Assembly (NCBI RefSeq): GCF_001429025.1
Contig: NZ_LMHT01000035.1
Coordinates: 295,584 to 359,583, forward strand
Direction of reading: 5' to 3'
Origin: Phenylobacterium sp. Root700
Lineage (GTDB): Bacteria; Pseudomonadota; Alphaproteobacteria; Caulobacterales; Caulobacteraceae
DNA length: 64,000 bases
This document shows positions 8,378 to 17,780 of this stretch, piece by piece (position 1 is the stretch's first letter; every line of letters starts with the position of its first letter). The notes below the pieces were generated by a model. That model did not search any database and was not told the DNA's origin. It was given only the letters and a program-made list of their open reading frames with translations. The translations under genes and the position numbers were made by a program.

Positions 8378-9705
8378 TCGCCACCAATGTGCGTGAGGCC
8401 GGGCAGATAGGGATGCAGCGCCTGCGGAATGGCGATGCGGCCCTGCTCGTCCTGATAGTTCTCCATCACCGCCACCAGAGTCCGGCCGACAGCCAGGCCC
8501 GAGCCGTTCAGGGTGTGGACGAAGCGCGTGCCCTTCTCGCCGGTTTTCTTGGTCCGGGCGTCCATGCGCCGAGCCTGGAAATCCCCGCAGTTGGAGATCG
8601 AGCTGATTTCGCGATAGCGGCCTTCCGACGGCAGCCAAACCTCGAGGTCGTAGGTCTTGCGCGCACCAAAGCCCATGTCGCCGGTGCAGAGCAGCATGGT
8701 CCGGTAGGGCAGTTGCAGGGCCTGCAGCACCGCCTCGGCGCAGCCGACCATCCGCTCGTGCTCGGCCTCGGATTCTTCTGGCGCGGTGATCGAGACCAGC
8801 TCGACCTTGTAGAATTGGTGCTGGCGGATCATGCCCCGGGTGTCGCGGCCTGAAGCGCCCGCCTCGGCGCGGAAGCTGGGTGTCAGCGCGGTCAGGCGCA
8901 TCGGCAGATCTTCCTCGGCGGTGATCTGCTCGCGCACGAGATTGGTCAGCGAAACCTCGGCGGTGGGGATCAGCCAACGGATCTCCGGCGCGCTCTCCAG
9001 CGCCTGGGCGTCGACCGGCCGTGCGTTTTCCAGGCCCGGGAAGGCCACAAACTGATCGTCGGAGAATTTCGGGAGCTGCCCGGTGCCGTACATCGCCTCG
9101 GTGCGCACCAGCAGGGGCGGCGAGACTTCCGTGTAGCCATGCTCGCGGGTCTGCATGTCCAGCATGAACAGGCCAAGCGCCCGCTCCAGCCGAGCCAGCT
9201 GTCCCTTCAGCACCACGAAACGCGAACCGCTCATCCGGGCGGCGGCCTCGAAGTCCATCAGGCCCATCGCCTCGCCCAGATCGACGTGATCCTTGGGATT
9301 GGCGATGGTGTTGGGCTCGCCCCAACGGCGGACCTCGACATTGCCGTTCTCGTCGTCGCCAGGCGGTACGTCGGCGAACGGCAGGTTCGGCAACGCGGCC
9401 AGCAGGGTCTGCAGTTCGACCGCCGTCGCGCGTTCGACCTCGGCCTGCTCGGACAGGGTGACCTTCACGGCCTCGACCTCGGCCATCAGGCGCTGAGCCT
9501 CGGCTTCGTCCTTCTTGGCCTTGGCTTGGCCGATCAGCTTGGAGGCTTCGTTGCGGCGGCTCTGCGCGGTTTCCAGCGCCAGCTTGGCGGCGCGCAGCTT
9601 GGCGTCCAGGGCGATCGCCTCGGCGGCCGCGCCTGACTTGCCCTTCGCAGCCCAGGCTTTCTCATAAAGCTCAGGGGTTTCGCGAATGGCTCGGATGTCG
9701 TGCAT
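8374..9705 (-). CDS. serS: Seryl-tRNA synthetase
   Basis: SerS charges tRNA-Ser. The 443-residue protein has the N-terminal antiparallel coiled-coil arm (about residues 30-105, rich in Ala, Lys and Glu) and the class II catalytic core, with the serine-pocket signature TAEVSLTN, motif 2 around [14 protein letters not shown] and motif 3 near the end ([13 protein letters not shown]). The length is normal. It follows tatC after 82 bases and overlaps surE by 4 bases. Confidence 0.98.
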   Translation of the reverse strand: MHDIRAIRETPELYEKAWAAKGKSGAAAEAIALDAKLRAAKLALETAQSRRNEASKLIGQAKAKKDEAEAQRLMAEVEAVKVTLSEQAEVERATAVELQTLLAALPNLPFADVPPGDDENGNVEVRRWGEPNTIANPKDHVDLGEAMGLMDFEAAARMSGSRFVVLKGQLARLERALGLFMLDMQTREHGYTEVSPPLLVRTEAMYGTGQLPKFSDDQFVAFPGLENARPVDAQALESAPEIRWLIPTAEVSLTNLVREQITAEEDLPMRLTALTPSFRAEAGASGRDTRGMIRQHQFYKVELVSITAPEESEAEHERMVGCAEAVLQALQLPYRTMLLCTGDMGFGARKTYDLEVWLPSEGRYREISSISNCGDFQARRMDARTKKTGEKGTRFVHTLNGSGLAVGRTLVAVMENYQDEQGRIAIPQALHPYLPGLTHIGGE

Positions 9706-9787
9706 GGTTCTGCCGCCAGGAGAGAGTGAGGCGACTTCTCTAGAGCGCGTTGGTTAGCGGGCCAACCCCAGAGGCGCCCGCTTTGCC

Positions 9788-10726
9788 CTAGATCGGAACG
9801 ATGTCCCTGCCCGCTTCCTCGTCTTCGAGGCGACGGCGCTTCTCGATCAGCTTCACGCACAAGATCGAGATCTCGTAGAGCAGGATGATCGGCACGGCGA
9901 GCATGGTCTGGCTGATCGGATCGGGCGGGGTCACCACAGCGGCGACCACGAACACGCCGACGATGGCGTAGCGGCGGCCAGAGGCCAGGGCCTTGGACGA
10001 CACGATGCCCGCCATGCCCAGCAGGGTCAGGACCACCGGCAATTGGAAGCACAGGCCAAAGGCCAGCAGCAGAGTGGTGACGAGGCTGAGATAGTCCGAG
10101 ACCTTGGGCAGCAGTTGCACCGACACCTGGGCGTCGACGATCTGTTGCGACAGCGAGAACCACAGCACGAACGGCAAGATCACATAGTAGACCAGCGCCG
10201 CGCCCATCAGGAACAGGGTCGGCGACGCCAGCAGGAACGGCACGAAGGCGTTGCGCTCGCGCTTATAGAGGCCAGGCGCCACGAACCCGTAGACCTGCCA
10301 GGCCAGCACCGGGAAGGTCAGGACCACGGCCCCGAAGCCCGCCAGCTTTAGCTTGGTGAAGAAGAACTCCAGCGGCGCGGTGAACACCAGGTTCAGCTTG
10401 TCGGCGTTCGGCGCGGCCGGGACCTCCTTGATGCCGACCAGCGCCAGGAACAGATCGCGCGTGCCGCTCAGGAACTTGAGGACGTCCACGCCCTGCGCCG
10501 GCTGGGCGTGATTGGCGTTCTCGACGGCCAGCAGCTGCGCGGCGATCGCGAAGGGATGCAGCAGGAAAATGTAGATCTGCTTGGAGAAGGCGAAGCAGAT
10601 GGCGAACCCGATCGCCATGGCCAGCACGCAGATGATCAGCCGCGAGCGCAGCTCGACAAGGTGGTCCAGCAACGGGGCGCGGGACGCCTCGATCTCGGCG
10701 TCGTCGTAATCGTGGGGCTCGCTCAC
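9788..10726 (-). CDS. tatC: Sec-independent protein translocase TatC
   Basis: TatC is the multispanning receptor that, with TatB, recognises twin-arginine signal peptides. The 312-residue protein has six membrane segments and the conserved N-terminus (PLLDHLVELRSRLI) plus FTAPLEFFFTKLK and the periplasmic loop around VAPGLYKRERNAF. It is longer than E. coli TatC because of an inserted Ala/Asn-rich loop after the first segment (about residues 60-100) and a charged tail. It overlaps tatB by 4 bases. Several exported proteins in this window (amine oxidase, the 53.2-kb protein) have Tat signals. Confidence 0.97.
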   Translation of the reverse strand: MSEPHDYDDAEIEASRAPLLDHLVELRSRLIICVLAMAIGFAICFAFSKQIYIFLLHPFAIAAQLLAVENANHAQPAQGVDVLKFLSGTRDLFLALVGIKEVPAAPNADKLNLVFTAPLEFFFTKLKLAGFGAVVLTFPVLAWQVYGFVAPGLYKRERNAFVPFLLASPTLFLMGAALVYYVILPFVLWFSLSQQIVDAQVSVQLLPKVSDYLSLVTTLLLAFGLCFQLPVVLTLLGMAGIVSSKALASGRRYAIVGVFVVAAVVTPPDPISQTMLAVPIILLYEISILCVKLIEKRRRLEDEEAGRDIVPI

Positions 10727-11259
10727 GCCTTGGCTCCGGCCTTGGCGGTTTTGGCGGCGGTCTTGGCCGGCGCTTTGGTCGCGGTCTTCGGCTTGGCGGC
10801 AGGCGCCTTGGCCTTGGCGGGGGCCTTGGCCGCCGGCGCGTCGGTTTTCGGCTTGGGCGCGCGCCGGGCGCGGGGCTTGGCCTCTTCGACGATGGGCGCG
10901 GCTTCGACCGAGCTCTCGTACTGATGGCTCATCGGCGGGTGGAACTGAACGTTCGTGCCCTCCAGGCTGTCGCCAATTTCCTTGAACACCTGGTCGACCT
11001 GGGCCTTGGAGGCGTCCATGGCCGCGCTCTCGGCGATATTGCCGCGGCGCATGGCCTCGACCTCCTTGCGCAGCTCATCGAGCTCCGACTGGCGGGCCAT
11101 TTCATCGAAACTGGCGCGGAATTCGTTGGCCATGCCCCGCAGCTTGGCCGTGAACTGGCCAAGTTTACGCAACATCACCGGTAGATCCTTGGGACCTACG
11201 ACGATCAGCGCGACCGCAGCGATGACCAGAAGTTCAAGGCCGCCGACCTCGGGAAGCAT
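10723..11259 (-). CDS. tatB: Sec-independent protein translocase TatB
   Basis: TatB bridges the TatC receptor and TatA pores. The 178-residue protein has the short N-terminal membrane helix followed by the conserved GPKDLP hinge, an amphipathic helix (QFTAKLRGMANEFRASFDEM) and a long low-complexity tail from about residue 125 made largely of Lys, Ala and Pro. The tail repeats AKAPAKAKAP-like units and is expected to be unstructured. Its ATG directly follows a hairpin that separates it from tatA. Confidence 0.95.
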   Translation of the reverse strand: MLPEVGGLELLVIAAVALIVVGPKDLPVMLRKLGQFTAKLRGMANEFRASFDEMARQSELDELRKEVEAMRRGNIAESAAMDASKAQVDQVFKEIGDSLEGTNVQFHPPMSHQYESSVEAAPIVEEAKPRARRAPKPKTDAPAAKAPAKAKAPAAKPKTATKAPAKTAAKTAKAGAKA

Positions 11260-11282
11260 TCAGGGATAGCCTAGACGTAAGA

Positions 11283-11310
11283 GCCCGCGCCGACAGTGAT
11301 CGGCGCGGGC
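11283..11310. terminator. Hairpin between tatA and tatB
   Basis: GCCCGCGCCGA and TCGGCGCGGGC form a perfect 11-bp stem with a 6-base loop between the tatA stop and the tatB start. On the coding strand it is followed by only a short TCTTA, so it may be a leaky terminator or an mRNA-stabilising structure that keeps TatA above TatBC. That role is inferred. Confidence 0.5.
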
Positions 11311-11334
11311 GAAACCTTAGGGAAAACGGCTAGA

Positions 11335-11547
11335 TCAGCCGCGAGCTTCGTCTTTTTCGCGCTCGGTCTTGGGCAGCGGCTTGGAGGTGTCGGCGACGGT
11401 GTCGGTGTCGTCCTTCAGGCCGTCCTTGAAGGCGCGGATGCCCTTGGCGGCGTCGCCCATGATGCCCGACAGTTTACCGCGGCCGCCGAACATCAGCGCC
11501 ACAACCACGAGAACAATCAGCCAATGCCAAATCGAAAATGAGCCCAT
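11335..11547 (-). CDS. tatA: Sec-independent protein translocase TatA
   Basis: TatA oligomers form the Tat conducting element. The 70-residue protein starts [13 protein letters not shown], with a single membrane helix, the FGGRGKLSG hinge and an amphipathic helix ([18 protein letters not shown]) with a charged tail. The ATG at 11547 fits the family; a further in-frame extension upstream does not look like TatA. It heads tatABC, after a 99-base gap from scpB. Confidence 0.96.
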   Translation of the reverse strand: MGSFSIWHWLIVLVVVALMFGGRGKLSGIMGDAAKGIRAFKDGLKDDTDTVADTSKPLPKTEREKDEARG

Positions 11548-11646
11548 AAGGCCAAACTCCCTAACGTCGGCGGTCGACCTCGACCGCACGCCCGCCCCTG
11601 TTCGCTACCGAATATAGTCGTTCGCGCGGCAAAGCGCCAACGTGTC

Positions 11647-12294
11647 CTAACGTCCCGGATCGTCTTCGCCCAGGAAGTCTGTGTGAAATTCCGGCGCCTC
11701 GCCCTCTTCCAGTGGATCTTCTTCCAGCATTCCCAAGCCGAGCGGGTTCGGCACGGAGAAATCCGCCGGCAAATCGAGGCTGAGCAGACCCGCGGCCTTC
11801 ATGTCGGCCGCCCCCGGCAGATCCCCGAGATTCGCCAGGCCATAGTGTTCCAGGAAGGCGTCAGTGGTGCCGTAGGTGACCGGACGGCCCGGCGTGCGGC
11901 GGCGCCCACGCATCCGCACCAGGCCGAGCTCCAACAGCACGTCCAGGGTCCCGCGGCTGGCCTGCACCCCCCGCACGGACTCGATCTCGGCCCGTGTCAC
12001 CGGTTGGTGGTAGGCGATGATGGCCAGGGTTTCCTGGGCCGCCTTCGACAGGCGTCTTGGCTCCTCCCGCTCCTCGGTCATCAGGAAGGCGAGATCCTCG
12101 GCGGTCTGGAAACGCCAGCGCCCGCCGATGCAGGCCAGCTCGATCCCGCGGCCGGCATAGGTGGTCTGCAGCGCGGCCAGGGCGGCTTTGACGTCGGCGC
12201 CAGCCGGCAGCCGCTTGGCCAGGTCCTCAAGACTGAGCGGACCGGCCGCGGCGAACAGCAGCGCCTCGACCTGGCGTTCAGCGGCCTGCGTCAC
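11647..12294 (-). CDS. scpB: Segregation and condensation protein B
   Basis: ScpB is a winged-helix partner of ScpA and the SMC ATPase in chromosome condensation. The 215-residue protein has two winged-helix units: the first near residues 1-75 (VEALLFAAAGPLSLEDLAKR) and the second around LSKAAQETLAIIAYHQPVTRAEIESVRG and GRPVTYGTTDAFLEHYGL. The acidic C-terminal tail (about 185-215) is variable in the family. It overlaps scpA by 4 bases. Confidence 0.95.
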   Translation of the reverse strand: MTQAAERQVEALLFAAAGPLSLEDLAKRLPAGADVKAALAALQTTYAGRGIELACIGGRWRFQTAEDLAFLMTEEREEPRRLSKAAQETLAIIAYHQPVTRAEIESVRGVQASRGTLDVLLELGLVRMRGRRRTPGRPVTYGTTDAFLEHYGLANLGDLPGAADMKAAGLLSLDLPADFSVPNPLGLGMLEEDPLEEGEAPEFHTDFLGEDDPGR

Positions 12295-13103
12295 GCCCGC
12301 ACCTCAGCGCGAGCCCGCAGATAGACGTCGGCGAAGGCTTCGAGTTGGCGCGCTTCGAGCGCGCCCTCCTTCACCAGCTCAAGGCTGGCCGACAGGGTCG
12401 AGGCGACATAGGAGGCCTGGCTTGGCCCCTCCCCCGGCGGTTTCAGCGGCGCGATGCCGGCCAGCGGCGTCCAGCGGCCAAGATCGGGCAGCATGTGGCG
12501 CAGGCGATCGCGCGCGTCCTCCAGCGGATAGGCCTGGGGCGCACGCGGGGTGTAGTGGCGGCCCTGTTCCTTGCGGCGTTGGTCGATATAGGCGCTCATC
12601 AGGCCGTAGAGGTCGCCCTCCAGCCGGGTCGACGGGATCACCTTGATCGCTTCGGGATCGCCGCGAACGAAGACGTCGCGGCCAAGTTGCGGGCCATCCC
12701 TTAGGGCGTCGGCCGCGCCGCGCATGGCGTCGAGCTTGGCCAGGCGGAAGGCGAGTTGGGCGGCCATTTCCTCGGCCGGCGGCTCTTCGGCCTTGGGCCG
12801 TTCGGGCTTGGGCAGCAGCAGGCGGGACTTTAGGTAGGCCAGCCAGGCCGCCATCACCAGATAGTCGGCCGCCAGCGAGAAGCGGACGCGGCGCGCCTGC
12901 TGGACGAAGGCGAGATACTGCTCGGCGAGCTTGGTCACCGAGAGCTTGAGCAGATCGACCTTCTGGCTGCGCGCCAGGGCCAGCAGGACGTGGAGCGGAC
13001 CTTCGTAGCCGTCGATATCGATGACGAGGGCTTCGCCATCTTCGGCCGCGGTGTTGGCGGCCTCGAAATCGAGAGTTGGCTGGAAGGTGCTCAAGCCGCC
13101 CAT
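12291..13103 (-). CDS. scpA: Segregation and condensation protein A
   Basis: ScpA is the kleisin that closes the SMC ring. The 270-residue protein has the N-terminal kleisin motif YEGPLHVLLALARSQKVDL (about residues 33-51) and the hydrophobic segment ADYLVMAAWLAYLKSRLLLP, and ends with a winged-helix-like C-terminus (FADVYLRARAEVRA). The start overlaps the nagZ end by 13 bases and its end overlaps scpB by 4, so nagZ-scpA-scpB are probably one transcript. Confidence 0.95.
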   Translation of the reverse strand: MGGLSTFQPTLDFEAANTAAEDGEALVIDIDGYEGPLHVLLALARSQKVDLLKLSVTKLAEQYLAFVQQARRVRFSLAADYLVMAAWLAYLKSRLLLPKPERPKAEEPPAEEMAAQLAFRLAKLDAMRGAADALRDGPQLGRDVFVRGDPEAIKVIPSTRLEGDLYGLMSAYIDQRRKEQGRHYTPRAPQAYPLEDARDRLRHMLPDLGRWTPLAGIAPLKPPGEGPSQASYVASTLSASLELVKEGALEARQLEAFADVYLRARAEVRA

Positions 13104-14113
13104 TTCCCTTCGAACGCCGCGTCGAACCGGGCGCGGGCCTCATCGACATCGAACGGCTCGGGAACCTTGGCGATCCGCCCCAGCGCCGCCTTGGCGCGGC
13201 GCGCGGCCTGGCCCGACAGCGCCTTGGTTCCGGCGATCACCGCCTTCATCTCGGCCATGTCGCCATTGCAGTGCAGGACCACGTCGCAGCCCGCCGCCAG
13301 CGACAGCCGAGCGCGATCGGCGAACTCGCCGCCCAGGGCCTTCATGGAAAGATCGTCGCTCATCACCAGGCCGTCGAAGCCGATGGCGCCGCGAATGACC
13401 TCGCGCATGGCCTTCTTCGATGTCGTGGCCGGGCGCTTGGGGTCGATAGCCGTGTAGACGACGTGGGCGGTCATCGCCATCGGCATGTCCGACAGCACTC
13501 GGAACGGCGCGAAGTCCCAGGCGTCCAGCTCATCATAGCTGGTGTCCACCACCGGCAGGTCCAGGTGACTGTCGGCCATGGCCCGGCCGTGGCCGGGAAT
13601 GTGCTTGATGACCGGCAGCACGCCGCCGGCGATCATCCCCTCGCAGGCCGCGCGGCCCAGCAGGGCGACGCCCTCGGGGGTCTTGGCGTAGGCGCGGTCG
13701 CCGATCACGTCGTGGGCGCCCTCGACCGGCACGTCCAGCACCGGCACGCAGTCGACATTGATGCCCAGGACCGCGAGGTCATGGGCCAGCAGGCGCGCGC
13801 CCAGCCGGGTCACTTCACGGCGCAGCAGCGGATCGTTGGCCGACAGCTCGCCATAGGCGCGGCCCGGCGGATACCTGCGCCAGTGCGGCGGGCCCAAGCG
13901 TTGAACCCGGCCGCCTTCCTGGTCGATCAGCACCGGCGCGTCGGCCCGGTCGACCGTGGCGCGCAGCTGGTCGACCAGCCGGCGTACCTGGTCCGGAGTC
14001 TCGACGTTGCGCTTGAAGAGGATGAACCCCCAAGGCTGGACGTCGCGGAAGAAGGCCTCTTCCTCAGCCGAGAGGGTCAGGCCGGCGCAGCCGAGGATCG
14101 AGGCGCTGGTCAT
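13091..14113 (-). CDS. nagZ: Beta-N-acetylhexosaminidase NagZ
   Basis: NagZ (glycoside hydrolase family 3) removes N-acetylglucosamine from imported muropeptides in the cytoplasm during cell-wall recycling. The 340-residue protein has the substrate motif LIDQEGGRVQRLGPP and the GH3/NagZ signature VIKHIPGHGRAMADSHLDLP, which contains the catalytic His/Asp loop, plus GLVMSDDLSMKAL with the nucleophile Asp. No signal peptide is present. The SPOR-domain gene ends immediately upstream. Confidence 0.95.
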   Translation of the reverse strand: MTSASILGCAGLTLSAEEEAFFRDVQPWGFILFKRNVETPDQVRRLVDQLRATVDRADAPVLIDQEGGRVQRLGPPHWRRYPPGRAYGELSANDPLLRREVTRLGARLLAHDLAVLGINVDCVPVLDVPVEGAHDVIGDRAYAKTPEGVALLGRAACEGMIAGGVLPVIKHIPGHGRAMADSHLDLPVVDTSYDELDAWDFAPFRVLSDMPMAMTAHVVYTAIDPKRPATTSKKAMREVIRGAIGFDGLVMSDDLSMKALGGEFADRARLSLAAGCDVVLHCNGDMAEMKAVIAGTKALSGQAARRAKAALGRIAKVPEPFDVDEARARFDAAFEGKWAA

Positions 14114-14950
14114 CTACTTCACGAAGCAGCTTTTGCCGGCGGCCTTCAGCTGATTGCAGAAGGCGCTGGCGTCGGCGCGGCTGGCGAAGCCGGTGACCTG
14201 GGTGCGGTAGAGGGTCGAGCCGTCCTTCTGGATCGCCTCGACGCGCTTGCCCTTGCCGGCCGCCGCGCCGGGCGCGATGCGGGCGGCGTCGTTCCAGCCC
14301 TTGTCGGCCAGGGCTTGCGAGGAGAAGGCGCCGATCTGCACGGCGGCGGCGCCGCCGCTCGCCTTGGGCGCGGGCGTCGGGTTCAGGGCGGCGTCGATCG
14401 ATTTCGGCGCGGGCGTCGCGGCCTTCGGCGGCGGCACGATCTTGGTCACCGGGACGGCGGCGGGCGGCGGCGGCGGAACCGCGGGCTTGAGGCCCGTGGA
14501 CGCCGTCGGAGCGGCCGGCAGGGCGACGATCGGAGCCGAGGCGACCGGAGCGGTCGGCGCGGCCTTCGGCGGCGGCTGCACGGTCACGGGCGCGGGACGG
14601 GCCTGCGGCGTTTCCGGGGGCGCGGTGAAGTTTGGCGAGGCCGGGGCGGCTTCGCCCTGCTCGGATTGATAGATCTGCAGACCTTCGGCCGGGTCGACGG
14701 GCTGGGCCTCGGCGGGCGCCGCGCCCTTCATCTCGGTCACCGGCGCGCCGACGGTCAACGGCGGCTGGCCCGCTTCACGGACTCCGGAGCGGTAGAACAG
14801 CACAATGGCGATCACCAGGGCGATCAACACGATGGCGCTGAGGATCAGCATGACGGGCGCTGGGCCACCGCCGCGCACCGGCTGGCGCGCGTCGAAGGAC
14901 AGGGGCGCGTCGGTCGGGGGCGTGTAAGCGCCGCGATCGGGGTCGGACAT
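14114..14950 (-). CDS. SPOR-domain membrane protein
   Basis: This 278-residue protein has a cytoplasmic N-terminus, one membrane segment (VMLILSAIVLIALVIAIVLF, about residues 33-52), a long Pro/Ala-rich periplasmic linker and a C-terminal SPOR domain (AVQIGAFSSQALADKGW to CNQLKAAGKSCFVK). SPOR domains bind denuded glycan strands at the septum. I chose ATG at 14950, with GGAG 9 bases upstream, over a TTG at 15007. It directly abuts nagZ, fitting cell-wall turnover. Confidence 0.9.
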   Translation of the reverse strand: MSDPDRGAYTPPTDAPLSFDARQPVRGGGPAPVMLILSAIVLIALVIAIVLFYRSGVREAGQPPLTVGAPVTEMKGAAPAEAQPVDPAEGLQIYQSEQGEAAPASPNFTAPPETPQARPAPVTVQPPPKAAPTAPVASAPIVALPAAPTASTGLKPAVPPPPPAAVPVTKIVPPPKAATPAPKSIDAALNPTPAPKASGGAAAVQIGAFSSQALADKGWNDAARIAPGAAAGKGKRVEAIQKDGSTLYRTQVTGFASRADASAFCNQLKAAGKSCFVK

Positions 14951-15046
14951 CGGTGGCTCCGATAAGGAATCGAGCCGCGGCGCGAATCGCGCGCGGTGTT
15001 TTGACAATTCTAGCGAAGGGAACCGGGCGACGTACCCAGTCGACGT

Positions 15047-16219
15047 CTAATTCCAGACGTCGAGGTGGAAAAGTTTCCGATGCTCTTCGATGGCGAACCG
15101 ATCGGTCATGCCGGCGATGTAGTCGCACACCACCCTGGCCCGGCCGGCTTGGTCGCGATTTTGCGACCGGGCGAACCACTCCGTCGGCAGGACGTCTGGT
15201 TCGGCCATGAACAACTGGAACATCTCGGCGAGAATGCGGCGGGCCTGGCTGCGCGTGCGATTGACCCGCCAGTGGCGGTACATCCGGTTCATCAGGAATT
15301 CGCGCAGACGCGACAGGTCCTCGACCATCTCGCGCGAGAAGGCCACCAGGGCGTGGTCGAGATTGCGCACGTCCTCGGCCGAGCCGACTTTCGAGGCCAG
15401 GGCGCGACGATGGGTCTCGGCCAGAACGTCGTCGACCATGGCGCCGATCATGCGCCGAACCGCCTCTAGCCGCGTGATCACCGGGTCGAGGTCGGGATAG
15501 TCCTTGTAGACGCTGGCCAGGATCGGACCGATCAGCGGCACGTCCAGCAGCTCCTCCAGCCGGAACAGGCCGGCCTGAACGCCGTCGTCCACGTCATGGT
15601 TGTTGTAGGCGATGTCGTCGGCCAGGGCGGCGACCTGAGCCTCGGCCGAAGCCCAGGTGGAGAGCCCGAGATCGTATTCCTTGTCGAACTCGGAGATGGC
15701 CTTCCATGACGGGCGATCGAGCTTCTCGTTCACCGGGCCGTTGTGCTTGATCACCCCTTCCAGGGTTTCCCAGGTGAGGTTCAGGCCTTCCCAGCGCGGA
15801 TAGCGACGCTCCAGCTTGGTGACGACCCGGAAGGTCTGCACGTTGTGATCGAAGCCGCCGAAGGGCTCCATCTGGATCTGAAGTTCGTCCTCGCCGGCGT
15901 GCCCGAACGGCGGATGACCCAGGTCATGGGCCAGGGCGATGGTCTCGGCGAGGTCGGCTTCAAGGCCAAGCGCCGTCGCCAACGAACGCGCCACCTGCGC
16001 CACTTCCAGCGAGTGGGTCAGGCGGGTGCGGAAGTGATCGCCTTCGTGGGCGACGAAGACCTGGGTCTTCTCTTTCAACCGTCGGAAGGCCGTGGCGTGG
16101 ATGATCCGGTCCCGGTCGCGGGCGAACGGCGTGCGCGTGCGGCTCTCGGCTTCAGCGACCTTGCGCCCCAGCGAGAGGGAAGAATCTTCGGCATAGGGCG
16201 CGCGAGGCGGAGGGATCAT
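15047..16219 (-). CDS. dgt: Deoxyguanosinetriphosphate triphosphohydrolase-like protein
   Basis: This HD-domain enzyme of the dNTPase family (390 residues) hydrolyses dNTPs to nucleoside and triphosphate. It shows [21 protein letters not shown], the metal-binding [13 protein letters not shown] and [13 protein letters not shown] motifs, and [16 protein letters not shown] with the distal HD Asp. The start at 16219 ([12 protein letters not shown]) matches family N-termini; ATG at 16270 would add 17 residues. It is divergent from erpA. Confidence 0.93.
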   Translation of the reverse strand: MIPPPRAPYAEDSSLSLGRKVAEAESRTRTPFARDRDRIIHATAFRRLKEKTQVFVAHEGDHFRTRLTHSLEVAQVARSLATALGLEADLAETIALAHDLGHPPFGHAGEDELQIQMEPFGGFDHNVQTFRVVTKLERRYPRWEGLNLTWETLEGVIKHNGPVNEKLDRPSWKAISEFDKEYDLGLSTWASAEAQVAALADDIAYNNHDVDDGVQAGLFRLEELLDVPLIGPILASVYKDYPDLDPVITRLEAVRRMIGAMVDDVLAETHRRALASKVGSAEDVRNLDHALVAFSREMVEDLSRLREFLMNRMYRHWRVNRTRSQARRILAEMFQLFMAEPDVLPTEWFARSQNRDQAGRARVVCDYIAGMTDRFAIEEHRKLFHLDVWN

Positions 16220-16297
16220 GTGATCTCTGTGTAATGATGCCCCCTTGGACGAAGGGCCTGTCGAACTCATATAGTCCAGGCAGAGGTTTTCCACAGT

Positions 16298-16630
16298 ATG
16301 ACTACGACCGATCTCACCCTGTCTTCCGCAGCCGCTCAACGGCTGCAGGCTCTCGGCCAAGCCGAGGGCAAGCCAATCATGCTGCGAATCGCGGTGGAGG
16401 GCGGCGGCTGCTCAGGGTTCCAGTATCAGCTCGACCTGGTCGACCAGGCCCAGCCCGACGACCTGCGAATCGAGCGCGACGGCGTCGCGGCCCTGGTGGA
16501 CGAGATGTCGCTGGTGATGCTGAAAGGCTCGGAAATCGACTATGTCGACGAACTGGCCGGCGCGGAGTTCAAGATCCGCAACCCCAACGCCAAGTCCAGC
16601 TGCGGCTGCGGCGTGAGCTTCTCGATCTAG
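16298..16630 (+). CDS. erpA: Iron-sulfur cluster insertion protein ErpA
   Basis: ErpA is an A-type carrier that delivers Fe-S clusters to apoproteins. The 110-residue protein has the three conserved cysteines: Cys38 in GGGCSGFQY, and Cys102 and Cys104 in SSCGCGVSF. It is a single gene divergent from dgt. A hairpin terminator follows its stop codon. Confidence 0.95.
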   Translation: MTTTDLTLSSAAAQRLQALGQAEGKPIMLRIAVEGGGCSGFQYQLDLVDQAQPDDLRIERDGVAALVDEMSLVMLKGSEIDYVDELAGAEFKIRNPNAKSSCGCGVSFSI

Positions 16631-16642
16631 GATCGGAAGAAA

Positions 16643-16670
16643 GGCGGAAGCCCCCGAGGGGACTTCCGCC
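16643..16670. terminator. Bidirectional terminator between erpA and CsgG-like gene
   Basis: GGCGGAAG and CTTCCGCC form the base of a hairpin extended by C-run/G-run pairing across one mismatch, with a short loop around CGAG. It sits between two converging genes. Confidence 0.65.
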
Positions 16671-16678
16671 CTATTCAA

Positions 16679-17650
16679 TCAGCGCGACGGTTCGAGCTTG
16701 GTGTTCAGCACCCAGCCCACATTGTCGTTCTCGTCGGAAACTTCCCACCACAGGCCGTTCTTCTGGCCGGTCGGATAGACGATGGAGCCCGGCTGCAGCG
16801 TGCGGACCAGGGCGCCCTTGGCGTCGGCGGTGCGGCGCATGTTGACCGGCGCGGTCGCGGTGAAGGTCTTCGAGGGCGCGGCCTGGGCGGCCGGGCCTTG
16901 ATTCGACACCAGGCCGAGCTCGTTGACCATCTTCGAATAGGCCTGGACGAAGGCCAGGGTCACGATGCGGCCCGTGTCGGTGTCTTCGTAACCGCCGCCG
17001 ACTGCGCCGCCAAAGCCGCCGAAGCCGCCGGCCCCGCCGCCCGCGCCCCAGCCGATATCGTTCTTCACGGCGTAGCCGTCGGTGACCGCGATGGTCTCGG
17101 TGGTGCGCACATTGGTCAGCGACAGCACCGTGTTGGCTTCCAGCTTGCGGGTCTTGATTCCGCCGATCAGGCCGCCAGCCGTGCCGCCGATCAGACCGCC
17201 GGCGATCCCCGCCAGGGCCGAGCCGCCGGCGTTGCCGTTCGCAGCCTGGACTTCGGCGACCAGCACATAGTCCGCCGCCTTGACCTGGCCCTGACCGACA
17301 TTGGAGCCGCGCTGCATGCCCAGCCCCGCGCCGATGTCACGCTCGGTGACGGCCGCGTTCAGGCCCGCGCCCCGGTCCACCAGGTTGAAGCAACCCGACT
17401 TCTGCACGATCGAGCGCAGCAGCTTGGCCGGCGGCGCCAGATTGTATTGGTTCCAGCCACGGGGGTCGTCACCGTTGGTGATCGACAGCGTGCCGAGCTT
17501 GCGCGTGCAGCGCGGCACATCGGCCATGGCGTTGGCTTGCATCTTCTGGGCGTTCGTCGCCTGGGCCGGGCGGCCCTGCGCAAAAGCCCCGTTCGGCGCC
17601 ACCGTCATCATCGCCGCGCCGACCAGGGCGAGCTTTGAAATCCGCGACAT
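16679..17650 (-). CDS. CsgG/HfaB-family protein with C-terminal SH3 domain
   Basis: The 323-residue exported protein has a Sec signal peptide cleaved after GAFAQ (about residue 25). Its central region (about 45-235) resembles the CsgG/HfaB family, with LLRSIVQKSGCFNLVDRG and the ADYVLVAEV strand, interrupted by glycine-rich segments (AGGLIGGTAGGLIGG). A bacterial SH3-like domain follows (VNMRRTADAKGALVRTL to WVLNTKLEPS, about 265-323). CsgG relatives form outer-membrane secretion channels and HfaB anchors holdfast, but the Cys-lipoprotein box is absent here, so a pore role is uncertain. GAGGA precedes the ATG. Confidence 0.75.
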   Translation of the reverse strand: MSRISKLALVGAAMMTVAPNGAFAQGRPAQATNAQKMQANAMADVPRCTRKLGTLSITNGDDPRGWNQYNLAPPAKLLRSIVQKSGCFNLVDRGAGLNAAVTERDIGAGLGMQRGSNVGQGQVKAADYVLVAEVQAANGNAGGSALAGIAGGLIGGTAGGLIGGIKTRKLEANTVLSLTNVRTTETIAVTDGYAVKNDIGWGAGGGAGGFGGFGGAVGGGYEDTDTGRIVTLAFVQAYSKMVNELGLVSNQGPAAQAAPSKTFTATAPVNMRRTADAKGALVRTLQPGSIVYPTGQKNGLWWEVSDENDNVGWVLNTKLEPSR

Positions 17651-17780
17651 GATTATCCTCGTGCAACGACAATTGGTCGCAGTTAGCTAGACCATCCTGG
17701 CCACGAGGTCACGTTTGTTCGCAGGGCTTGAGCCCGCGCCGCCGGGCCACTAGCGTCCGGGCCGCAAGCTGGAGCCATCG

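Noticed and set aside
13076..14965. A 629-codon plus-strand frame opposite nagZ and the SPOR gene
   Set aside because: Antisense shadow of two well-supported genes on the minus strand with no recognisable domains.
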